A stretch of DNA of 64,000 nt from Chlorella sorokiniana (taxonomy: Eukaryota; Chlorophyta; Trebouxiophyceae; Chlorellales; Chlorellaceae). Location: assembly GCA_025917655.1 (NCBI GenBank), contig CP084620.1, forward strand, positions 806,001 to 870,000. The letters run 5' to 3'. Under the pieces are notes generated by a model, which saw nothing but the letters and a program-made list of their open reading frames with translations, did no database searches and had not been told where the DNA came from. This document shows positions 1 to 10,800 of this stretch, one piece after another; position 1 is the stretch's first letter; each line of letters begins with the position of its first letter. Both the position numbers and the translations under genes were made by a program.

Positions 1-216
1 ACTCTCCCCCAGTGCAGCCCAACACACGCATCCTAGGATATTCCTGCCATGCCCATGCACAGAACGACAATCAAGATTGTTCAACACATGAACCTTGCAA
101 TGCACGCCCCTCTGCATGTCCTGCTTGTGTGCCAAACCTCCCAGCCTGCTCTGCTCTGCCGCCCCTGCTTAGCTTCTTAGCTGCCTCGCCCTCTCGACTG
201 CCCCTTGGCAACAATG

Positions 217-3200
217 TTAAACTTGCACAATGATCAGGGGTGTCGGGGACAGCCGGCTCCAGGCTTGGGGTGCCGAGGTCGTTGGATGCAAGCGGTGATC
301 ATTGTGGGAGGGCAGCGCGTCAGGTGTTGAGGGGCCTGGGGCACGTGTCGGCCCGCACGAATGGGGCAGGCCTCGCGGCAGGCAAGTCTTGGAGGCCGTC
401 ACTGGCCAAGATGAATCAACAGACAGGTCGAGTGGGGTGCACGGGTGGAGGAGGGGGCGTAGGGAACTAAGGAAGCAAGGTGAATCGGTGGCCTGTGGAA
501 CATGAGGGAAGCAGGGGGGGGGCGCGCGTGCTTCCTGGCGCCCATTACACGCGGCGGCCGCCCGCGCGAGCGGTGGATGCGCCGCTGCCGGTGCTGCGCT
601 TGCTGGTGCCCCCTTCTGCGCGCGCTGCTGGTGCTTGCCGGTCTGCGCCAGGCGCTGGTTCAGGCGCGCGGCGTTGGCCTGGCGGCGGGCCTCGGCGGCG
701 CCAGACTCGTCGCCAATCTGCAGCCACCGAGTGTGTCGAGGAAGCAACATCAGACGGGCTCAAGGCCAGGAGGTCATGCGTTGCGTTCTCAAGCCTGAGC
801 CTGCGATTTGCATCTGCCAGCATCACCGGCGCGCCATGCCGTGCCATTCCATGGCCCGCCGAGCGCCGGCCCCATCTGCCCCCCACACACACACCTTCTG
901 CTTCAGCTCTGCCAGCAGTCGGTAGAAGGGCTCCAGGATGGGGTGGGTGGTGGAGCGCTGCTGGCCTTGCATGATGCCGGCAAGCGTCTGCGGGGAGAAC
1001 AGGGAGGGGAGGCAGCGGTACATTGCCACCGGGGCTTCAGAAAGCTTCGGTCAGGTTGTGATGCAGGCGTGCATGCTTGTGGTGCGGGGGCTGGGTGGCC
1101 AGCAATGCTGCGCCCCGAGGCCTCATTCCCTTAGATGTTCAAGCCATCAGCTTTCGCTCAGGCGGGCGAGCTCTTGTTTAGGTCTGTTTGCCCGAAGAGT
1201 TTCGAATCCTCGGCCTCGGGCGGCGCCCGCTTCAACCCCACACCTCAGCTGTGCACGCGGGCATGCAAGGCAAGGCAGGCAGGGCGGGTGTGACGGTAGA
1301 GCGCGTATACGCCGCACCTGCGCGTTGACCATGGCGCCAGTGGCGTAGTCGATGGCGGCCTCAGTCTGGCCCACCTTGTCCAGCAGTACCGCCGTGTCCC
1401 TGCGGGCGGTGGAGGAGGGGAAAACAACCAAGTGACGCAGCAAACAAGGCGCCGCGGCCGCCCCATCTGCTCCGCAATTCCTCAAGGGCATGCCGCCTCC
1501 AGCCCGCTGGGAACCGCGTGCGCGATTCCCAGTCCGCCGTGACCAGGCCTCTCGCCGCACTTGGACCCATCCCCTCCACTGCGCCACCTGTGCCCCCCCC
1601 ACACCCACCCACCCACCCCCTCATCCCACCCCCTCACCCCCACCCACCCACCCACCCACCCACCCACCTGAGGATGGAGATGCGGTTCTGCAGCAGCTCT
1701 GGCGAGTACACCTGGATGGACTCGTCCATGATGCCCAGCACGCCCTCGTGGAAGTCTATCGACTCCTGCAGCATGCCGCGCCGCCTGCGCAAGCAGCACG
1801 GCGGGAACGGGAGCAACGCTTGTTGGGCAGGCACGCCTGACAGCGCGCGTGCGACGGGGCAGCGAGGCAGCCAAGGGGGAAGGCTGGGGTCAGCGGGGAC
1901 TGCGCAAGGAGGGGGCATGCGCTGTGATCTTCCAACACCCAGTGACCACGTTCATGGGTGCAGCTCGCCGCCCTCCCACCCCATCCCCTGCAAGGTCCGC
2001 TCACCCTCCCACCAACACGCATGCCCCCTCAACCCTGTCACCCCACCCACCTGTAGTGCTGCCACCCTCCCACCAACACACATTTTCACCTCTTGAACCT
2101 CTGCCCCCACCCACCTGTAGTGCTGCGCCAGCGCATACATCACGTTGAGCTGCTGCATGGACCCCGCCCCCAGGCTGCCACCGCAATGTCCAGCGCCCTG
2201 CCCAGCAGCCCCTCGGCCCGCTCGTACTGCTGCAGCCCATCCAGTACGCCGGCTGCAAGGGCAGGCCGGTTGGTGGATGGGGTGTAAGTGTACCGACACA
2301 AGGGTAAGGTTCTGTCAGGCGCAGCCTGGAAGCTGGAGCGCCTTGCAGGCCAGGCCAAGCGCACACCCCCATCCTCTCCTGCCCCAAAGGATTGCGTTCA
2401 CTGCCCTGAGGCGCCGGCGGCTTGTGCCACCACCCACCCGCATTCATAAGGTTGCGCATGGCAAAGTGCTGCGCCGTCTGCGCGGGGTCAGCTCCTCCTC
2501 CTCCTCCGCCGCCGCCTCAGCCTCCACGTGCTCCAGGCCCGAGGGCGGCGCCGCCTCGCCGTTGGCCGCCGCCGCCGCAGGCGCCTCGCCGCCATTCTCC
2601 TTGCCCGCCGGCTCCTCGCCGCCGTTCTCCTTGCCCGCCGGCTGATCGCCGCCCTCCGCAGCCAGCCGCTCCGCCTCGCCCAGCAGCTCGGCGGCCGAGG
2701 AGATGAGCATGTTGGCGGCCTCCGCCTGCAGCAGGAGGCCAGGGCCGGCATGTGGGTGCAGCGATTGGGGTGCGGGCGTCGGCCTGGCAGATGGCAGGAG
2801 GAGCCGTGCAGCATCCGCTTTCCTAGAACGCGTGTACAGCGCTTGCAGGCCCTGTCGCGCCCCGCGGCTGATGCAGCAGGCCCCCAAGCAGAGAGAGCCC
2901 CCAGGGAGGCCTCTGCCCCCGCCCTGTGCCCACCTCGCGGCCGCTGCCCCCAAGGAAGGCCGTCAGCTCGTACTTGACCTTCTCCACCATGCCGTGCAGC
3001 GGGCCGTGCTGCTGCCGCGCCAGGGCCAGCGCCTGCTCATACGCGGCGCGGGCCGAGGCGCGCTTGCGCTGCGCCTTGAGGATGTACGCAAAGTTCATCA
3101 GCGCCTTGACCTGCTCGCGGGGGAGGGAGGGCCAGGAAAGGGGCGGTCTGAGGGGGACGGAGGCGGACAGGGCCGGGATCATGAGGATGAGGGTGACGCA

Positions 3201-5187
3201 GGGAGGGCTGTGCAGGGCAGGCATGCCCTTCTGTTGCTGAAGGTAGCCGGGCAGCAGGGGTTGCGTTGGAGGGCAGAGCCCGGGGGCGCGGGCGGCAGCG
3301 GGGTCCCACCTGCGGCCCCTTGTCCTCAATGTGTGTGGAGGCCTGGTAGGCGATGGCCAGCGCAGCCTTGGTCTCATCCACCTTCTGCTGCGCCAGCAGC
3401 ATGTCGCTGCGGCCAGGCAGCGGCGGCGGGAGCAGCGGGCGGTGAGGGGCGCTGTGCAGCCGGCGCGGCACCGCTTGAGCTCAGCGGGAGGGCTCAGCAT
3501 CGCCCACACGGCAGAAGGAGGAGTCCGCAGGAGCAACGCCAATGGGCTCGAACTCGTGTGCCCCGGCTCCCCAGCCTTACCCGAGGGCAAAGGCGCAGGC
3601 CGCCACGAGGTGCGGCCGCACCTTCCCTGCCGCCTCGGGCGCCAGCAGCAAGTCCAGTGCAGCCTTCTGCTCGCGCGAGCCCTGCACAATGTTGCTGCAG
3701 TGGGGGAGGGGGACAGGACCAGCGACGCATGATGAGCTGCTGTGCCAGCCAGTGGCGTCTGATTGCAAGTGTGGGCTGAGCGTGCTGAACCTGCAGCGCT
3801 CCCTCTCCCAGCTCGCTCCCCCGCCCCGCTCCCGCCTCACTTGTTCTCCTTGACCAGCTTGTGCGCGTGCAGGCTCATCTGCCGCGCCTTCTGCTCCACC
3901 TCGCTGAGCTCGCCCTCGGAGGAGGCGGGGGCGCCCTCGAAGCTCAGCAGCGGCGCCGGCAGGTCGGCCAGCGACTCCACCTCCTCGTCAGCCTCGCCGG
4001 CGGCAGCGCCCTCTGCTGGTGAGCCCTCGGCAGGCGGCTCAACAGCCACTACCAAAGCCGCAATGTCGGCGCTCTTGGGCATGGCATGCACAGCGGCCGC
4101 CGCCTCACTGTCATCGGCGCCCTCTGCCGCCTCCACAGCCTGCTCGTCGGCCGCCGCCGCAGTCTGCTCGGCAATCTGCTCCTCAGCAGCTGGCGCGGGC
4201 TGCACCTCCCTCTCCAGGGCTGTCGTCGCTGCTGCGGCGGTGGTGGCTCCTGCTGCCGTCATGGCTGCTGCAGCACTCTCCTTTGTTGCCGCCTCCACGG
4301 CAGCTTTCTGCTTGGCTGCTGCCTCCGCTGCTGCAGCCTCTGCTGCTGCCTTCTCTTCAGCAGCCTTTTGTGCTGCAGCCTCTGCTGCTGCCCTGTCCGC
4401 TGCCGCCTTCTCCTCAGCAGCCTTCCTCGCCATCGCCTCAGCAGCCGCCTTCTCGTTTGCTGCCTTAAGTGCTGCCGCCTCAGCTGCCGCCTTCTCTTCT
4501 GTTGCCTTTTGCAGCGCGGCCTGCTTGGCGGCCTCAGCATCAGCAGCTGCCTTGGCTGCAGCCTCTGCCTGCAAGGCCTGTGACCCGGCAGGGGCAGCTG
4601 GCGGGGGTTTGGGGATTGAGCGGGCAGGGAGCGAAGGAATGGCAGACCGTTTGCCCGCCGATGACGCAACTGCAGGCGCCGCGCTGCATGGAACACCAGA
4701 AGAGCTACAAGGTCAACAGAGGAATTGTTAAGAGGTGCTGCTAAGGACAGCTGTGCACATACACTGCACTCAGTGCACCATGAATTTCTTCAGTAAACAC
4801 TTCAGCTTGCCTGGCAACAGCTGCAGCACCAGCAGCGACTGCAGCACCTACAGCGGCACCCGCCGATCCGGCGGCGGCCGCTGCAGGTGTCGGCTGCCCA
4901 CTTTCCGCCTCTGCACTACGCTGCGTAGGCTTCTTGGAGGGAGTCACCCGCTTTCTGCTGCTGCTTTTGGTCGCGCTGACGCTGCTGCTGGAACGCCCTG
5001 ACTTGCTCTTGCCCAGCAAGAGCTTGACGCCCACAGCTCCGGCAACTGCAACGGCCGCTGCGATGCCGACACCAACAACCATGCCACCGCCTCCGCTAGA
5101 AGAGGCTGCAGCCGCCACATTCCTCTTGCGTGGCGACATCGCTTGCTGCACTCCTGCCTCTTCTTCAGAGTACTCTGCGTCGCTCAT
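217..5187 (-). CDS. Membrane-anchored coiled-coil/TPR protein
   Basis: Multi-exon gene read leftward from ATG 5187 (MSDAEYSEEE). Exon 1 (about 5187-4779) has an acidic head and a glycine/alanine/valine hydrophobic stretch at residues about 35-60 (MVVGVGIAAAVAVAGAVGVK) followed by basic/Ser residues, so probably one membrane span. Exon 2 (to 3841) is an Ala/Glu/Lys-rich heptad-like coiled coil. Later exons carry TPR-type helices (for example around 3110-2940, LMNFAYILKAQRK and AAYEQALALARQQHG; 2275-2118, YERAEGLLGRALDIA; 1776-1668; 1399-1318; 987-895). The best resemblance is kinesin-light-chain-type TPR arrays, but I cannot name the family. The C5 run at 2167-2171 is one base short: adding one joins the frame before and after it. 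The last exon (from about 719) stays open to TAA at 217, but its final ~100 residues are low complexity and the true stop may be earlier. Confidence 0.7.
1601..1668. repeat. CCCA-rich microsatellite
   Basis: C-rich tract with a clean run of CCCA units at about 1641-1668, lying in an intron of the leftmost TPR gene just beside an exon that starts near 1668. Confidence 0.85.
2003..2128. repeat. Tandem duplication across a splice donor
   Basis: Two copies of about 61-64 bp sit side by side (2003-2063 and 2064-2128). Both start ACCCTCCCACCAACAC and end CCCACCCACCTGTAGTGCTG. On the minus strand the shared end is the last ~11 bases of a TPR exon plus its GTGGGTGGG donor, so the intron begins with a second copy of its own donor. 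Confidence 0.75.
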
Positions 5188-5410
5188 GTTGTTGCATATA
5201 CAGGCGATCAATACCCGGGTTGTGTTGGCAACGTGCAAATGCATGCACCACCAAGATAGCGACCCTCCCCAGTGAGACCCAGGGACCCCTGTGTGCCAAA
5301 TTGCAGGGCTTGTTTGCTACATTCACATCGTGGTGACCGTGACAGAAACATCAGGGATCCCTTAAACCGCTACACCAGCTCCCCCGACAAACAAGGTCGA
5401 GGTTCTCGCT
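5188..5410. promoter_or_regulatory. Shared divergent promoter region (223 bp)
   Basis: Lies between the start codon of the leftward TPR gene (5187) and the rightward membrane-protein gene (5411). Too short for two separate promoters plus 5' leaders of usual length, so probably bidirectional. I see no clear TATA box. Confidence 0.5.
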
Positions 5411-7209
5411 ATGCGCCAAACACCTCTTGTGTTGACGATTTGCGTTCTTTTTCTCGCCAGAAGTGCGATTGCTGGTCGCAAGTTGCGCCAGGGTGAGTGT
5501 TGTTCGAACGGTTCTCCTGTTTGTCCGCCGCACACTGCGTTCCATCATACATTCAAACTCTGAGCGAGCCATGGTGTCAGTGGGTCCAAAGCGATCCGGC
5601 AGTGTTGTGCAGGGTTGGCCACGGGTTCGCCGCCGTTGCCGCCTGGGAGATGGTGTGACCTGCCGAGAACCACATGCGGCCGCACAAGCATCCCTCACTT
5701 TCCTCCTCCCTCCAGTTGACAAGGATGACTCAAGGGACCTGGACAAGTTCCAGCCTGCCCAGGACGCCGTGGATCCAGATGAGAGGCCTGCACCAGTGAC
5801 AGCCAAGGCATCCGCCAGCGAGGGCACAGCGAAAGGCAAGCAGCCACCCCAGAGCAGAGACAGCGATGCGCCTGGCAAGCCAGAAACGCACGCTGGTAAA
5901 GAGCCCAAAGACGATGGCGGCGGCGAGCAGGCCAGCAGCAAGAAGGGCAAGGAGGAGCAAGGTGAGCAAAGTGCATACCAGTCAATCTTTCTTTCTTCTC
6001 CATTTCATTCGAAATCTAGGCAGGGGGCTGTGCTTTTATGTTCACAATCCCCGCTGGTTCACCCACCGATGCAATCTCCGTGCTGCAGAGCAGCAAACTG
6101 AGGCTCCCACCCCTGCCAAGAACACCACAGAAGGCAGCGCACAATCCAGCAAAGCCGACGATGACGGCGGAAAGGCAGCAGCTGACACAAAGCAGCAGTC
6201 AGATAACGATGCAGATGGAGGCCCTGGGCGCAACAGCGAGCAGGATAATGGTGAGGAAGAGGAGGAGCAGCTAGCAAAGCAGCCCAGCAAGCCGCTGCCA
6301 GCACCAGCACAGGGCGACAAGCCTGCTTTGCCCCCGCCCAGCCCTGTAGCAGCAGCAGATGAGAAGCATGATGTACGCGCTAGCAGCAAGCCAGCAGCAG
6401 CGCCTGCAAAGACGCCAGAACAGGCGGACGACAGCGGTGTTGGCAAAAAACCATCTGTGCCGTCGCCTGCTGGCAAGGAGCAGGAAAACAGCGGCGAGGA
6501 GTCAGCACCCAGGAAGCAACCCTCGCCAGCGCAGGCGCCCTCATCCCCACCGCCTCGGACCCCGCCTGTGGAGGATTTCGAGGCAGAGGGGGTGCTGCCT
6601 GATGCGGAAGAGGAGGCTGGGAAGGCGAATGCAGAGGATCATGACAAAGGCACCTTGCCAGCCTCCGCCGACGGCACAACGGCAGGGGAAGAGCAGCAGA
6701 CGGCAACAGAACTGCGGGATGAGACTGCCGCACCCACAAGCGTTGCTGGGAAACAGGAAGCGGAGTCAGCAGCGGCGGATCAGGAGCCCCTGTCCAGGTG
6801 GGGCTGTGGGCTGTGCGCTGTGCTGTGCTGTGCCGTGCCTGCTGTGCATGCCCTGCAGGAGGTCAGGGAGTGAACCACCCTGGCTTCCTCTCACACAGCT
6901 CCTCGCCGCGATGCCGCTTTTTCGGCCCAATGCAGCTACGGTTACCAGAGCTTTGGCACCAGGCACCTTGCCATTGCGGCCCTTGCCGTGGCGGGCAGTG
7001 GCGGCGCCGCTTTTTGTTACCTGCGCCGCAAGCGGCGGGATGCTTCTGGCAGCAGTGCGGGCAGCGTGGAAATGGCAGCAGCGCAGCATGTCAAATATGC
7101 GCCCATGCCGTTGCGCGAGGCTGAAGCTGGCGACGGCTGGGGCACCAGGTCTGCTAATGGCAGCAGGCAGCAGCGGCAGCAGCCACCAGAGTGGGATGAG
7201 GATTGGTGA
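5411..7209 (+). CDS. Type I membrane protein with signal peptide and low-complexity ectodomain
   Basis: Four exons (5411-5492, 5716-5961, 6089-6797, 6936-7209) splice with clean GT-AG borders and consistent phases to 436 residues ending at TGA 7207-7209. Exon 1 is almost exactly a signal peptide (MRQTPLVLTICVLFLARSAIAG). The middle is a long hydrophilic region rich in Ala, Pro, Glu, Asp and Lys with no Cys or recognisable fold. Near the C terminus YGYQSFGTRH precedes a hydrophobic segment (LAIAALAVAGSGGAAFCYL), a basic stop-transfer RRKRR, and a ~60-residue cytosolic tail ending PPEWDEDW. An earlier acceptor at 6898 would break the frame, so I chose 6935/6936. The topology suggests a surface, vacuolar or secretory-pathway protein with a disordered stalk. 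I do not recognise the family. Confidence 0.8.
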
Positions 7210-7841
7210 TTGAGCCTTGCCCTCGACAGGATTCTATCAAGTACCGTCATCACCTTGATCGTAAGCCCAAACAAGGAACGGACAGAAATGCGGTGGTCCG
7301 CTCGCGTGCCGGGCTGCTGAGTTGTCCCTTTCCAGTGCGGAGAAGCACCCCTGAAGTTGGCTGTCTTGTGGTGGCTAAGTGCAAGGCTGCAAGCAGATGT
7401 TCAAGCATTTCCAATACCCAGGTCCTGTAGATGCCGCAGCCAACGAAGGCATCTCGTGCTAACCAGAGAGTTTTCTCGCTGGGAACATGCCGCCGCTGCC
7501 GGTGCCGCTGGGTGTGGACTACCCACAGCTGCCAGACTTCGACTGGCGCGATAGCCAAAACAAGATGCTTGGACATGATCTTCGGCCAATCTTGCTTGCA
7601 CGCCCTCCGTCACTTGCTGTCACTTGCTGGTATAAGGGCCGTTCCGGCAAAACTGCTGGAACCAACAACAAGGCTGTAGGGGCTCTCCTGTCATTCCGTT
7701 CATGCGCGTCAGCGTTAGCGCTCACACTGAAACCGACAGTCGTTGGTATTGTGCAGGCCCCGCCCCTGCGCTCAAACTTGATTCGCGGATTGCGTTGGCG
7801 AACGTGGCCTCCCGCCCCGGCAATTCGTGCTTCAGCCCAAC
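7210..7841. other. Intergenic region, no gene seen
   Basis: 632 bp between the membrane-protein stop and the sulfate-transporter start. It should hold the 3' UTR of the first and promoter/5' leader of the second. I see no TGTAA signal, TATA box, repeat or RNA gene here. Confidence 0.6.
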
Positions 7842-10800
7842 ATGGCCACTCCGGTGACGCGCAGGCGAGGCCGGCTGGCTGCGCTGCGCCGCTTGGGCGA
7901 CAATCCTCATGTGTACAACGCCTTCGTTCTGAGCATTCTCGCCGGCGGTATCCTCCTGATGGTTCTTCCTTCTGAGTTGCTGGCGTTCAAGCCTGCGGAG
8001 GTGGGTGGGGAGACAGGTTCTGATAAGCCCGACCTACACTTGGCGTGGTTCGCTCGCTGAGCTGCCGCCAGCATGCAGCCACTGCTGGTGTCGCGGGCAA
8101 TGCAACTGTACTCTTTGGCTGTCTGCTGCAGCTGGAACCAAACCCTGGTGCTCATGCCTATCTTCTGTTGTCTTCCCCACTCCGCAGAGAGCCGAACTGA
8201 ACCTGGAAACTACTTTTAGCGACCTGTCATCCCAGGGCTGGCTCTCGCTCGTTTTCATTGGCCTGGGCTTTGTTCTCATGGTGTTCGACGTTGTTGGAGG
8301 TGGGAACACCCACTGCTGTGGCTGCACCTGAGCTTTGCTTGCTTGCATTTACATACCTATCTTGCCAGATATTTGTCAGCAACTTACATGAGGTTGGGGG
8401 CCAGGGCTGAGACAAGAATATCAAGGCAGCATGTTTAGCAGCAGCTGATGGACACGCTGCCGAGCAGACGCATTTATATCACTGCCGCCTTCCGCTGCAT
8501 TTCGCAACATTGTGGCATCTGCAATTCGAATGCTGAGCTGACTCCGCCTTGGCCACTACTGTTATGCTCCCATGATTGCAGCCGACCTTGTCATGAACAT
8601 GGTGCTGGCCCTTATGGTCATCTTCAAGATCATCACCATCAGAAACGCGCTGGTTGGCTTCTCCAACAGTGGCCTCATGACGGTAGTGGGTGCGCTAACG
8701 TTGTCAGCTGCAGTGTTCCCTGAGCTTGACTTAAAACACTTGCCGTGCTGAGCATGCATGTTGGCATTGCTTCTCAGAAGCAGGTTTACCTGCTATCCCA
8801 TCCCCCCGCAGTGCTGTTCATGGTGGCCCAGGGTATTACCTCCACCGGTGGTGCCGATTTCATCATCACTAAGTTGCTGGGCACGCCAAAGGACACCATG
8901 CTGGCCCAGGCAAGGATGGGGAGGAGGTGGCAGGACACATCTGCCGCAAAAACGCAACCAGCTGATCCAACACAGCTTGCTGCTGCGCTACGAGCCTGCG
9001 ATGTCATCTTTATCCTCTTCTGTCACTGCAGGTCCGCATGTGCGTCGTGACCGCGGTCTTTTCAAGCTTTGTAAACGACACACCTGTGTTTTGCATCATG
9101 ATGCCCATTGTGAGTTGGCATCTTGTTGCTGATTCGCCTGCAGTTGCTTCAGCGAATTGCCGGTACAGCTCAGCCGGGTGGCGCACCTGATCTGACCCGC
9201 CCTTTTCCCACAAGACGACGCAACTCAAACACCCTTCCTTGCAGGTGCTCACGTGGGCTGCCAAGGCTCGCCTGCCTATCCGCCAGCTGCTCATCCCCCT
9301 GTCCTACACCTGCCTGTTGGGCGGCCTGAACACCACCATTGGAACTTCCACCAACCTGGTGTGTGGCGGCGGTGCTGCTTTGCCGTCGCTCTAGTGCCCT
9401 GTCTCCTTTCTTGCGAAGACTTTTGCATGGAATCATGTTCAATTTACGGAATGACAGATTCTGTTTTTACGGCTGACTGGCTGACAGGTTGTCACCGGCG
9501 CTTTCAACACCCGCATCCTTGACCCCACCAGGTACGCTTGGGTGCCGTTCCCCGTCAAGCTGACCCCCACCAATGCCACGTCCGCCGGAGGAGCCCCGCT
9601 TACTGTTGTCTGCTTGCCCCTGTGTACCTGCAGCGAGTACTACCAAGAGGGCAAGTCAGAGATTGAGCTGTTTGGCATCGCGCCCTACGGTGTCCCCAAC
9701 ACCTTCTGGGTGAGTGGCCACCAAGGGAGGCCTGCCCATGCTGCAAGTGGGCCAAGGCTGGTTGGCTGTCTGCAAGACTTCGAGCCATGGGGCCCTGATG
9801 CCCTTCCGACCCTGCCCTTTCCATCCACATCCCCCCCCACACACACACACCTAACAGGGCATCATTTACATGGTGCTGGCAGCGCCCTTCCTGCTGACCG
9901 GCGGGGCAGGCATCAAGGTGTACAAGCGCATCGGCCGCGCCTTCTCGCGCAAGGCTGCCGAGGGCCTGGTGGAGGAGTCTGGCGCCGACTTCTTCTTTGG
10001 TGTGCTGGTTTCCGAGGGGTCCCCGTGGTCGGCAAGTCCATCCTCACCGCCGGGCTGCGCAACCTGGACGGCCAGTATGTGACGTCGGTGCGGCGTGGCG
10101 ACCAGCTGATCCACGCCGTGGGCCCCGAGTTCATCCTGGTCGCCGGCGACATCCTGTACCTGTCCGGTGAGCAGCCCCTGAGATGCAACGAGGGATTAAG
10201 GAGGGAGGGGTGGAGAGGCAGGGGGTTGCGCTCCCTGCAACGGGGGCTAGGCTCGGGAGGCCAAAGCTGCCCTGCCTGCACAGTGGCGCGCCGGTGGCGT
10301 GTCCCCTTCTGACAGCTGCGCCCCCTCCTGCGCCCCAGGCATCCCCGACGGCACCGAGAAGCTCTCCACCCTGGGCCTGGTGCCCTTCAGCGATGCGCTG
10401 GAGGAGGTGGGCGAGGACCAGCTGCCCGGCATCTCATCCACCTTTGGCGTCTCCACCATCAAGGGTGCGCACCTGCTGGCCGACCCTGCCTCTCCTCGAC
10501 TCCGGGGCTGCTTGTGGCGGGTGGGCGGCGCGCCAGAAGCTGACGATGAGGCATTGGCATGGGAGTTTGCCCGCACCAACAGCGGTGCTGCCCGCTGAAA
10601 CACCCTGCGCAGTGCCCCGCCTCGGCTCCATCAAGAACCTGGGCGACAAGGGCCTTGGCGACTCCGGCTCCGATCGCTCCGGCTCCGGCGAGCTGGCTGT
10701 GGCCCCCGAGCTGGTGGAGGTCACGCTGAAGAAGGGTGCGTGCCGCGGCGGCAGCCTGCCTGGTGGGCTGATCAGCTCGCAGGCTGCGATTCAGGCCACT

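Noticed and set aside
1166-1230. Possible tRNA T-arm (GTTTCGAATCC) in an intron
   Set aside because: The stem around the loop does not pair and there is no D-arm or acceptor stem.
2703-3779. 358-codon plus-strand open frame
   Set aside because: It runs antisense through several exons and introns of the TPR gene; the opposite strand has the splice sites and the repeat helices.
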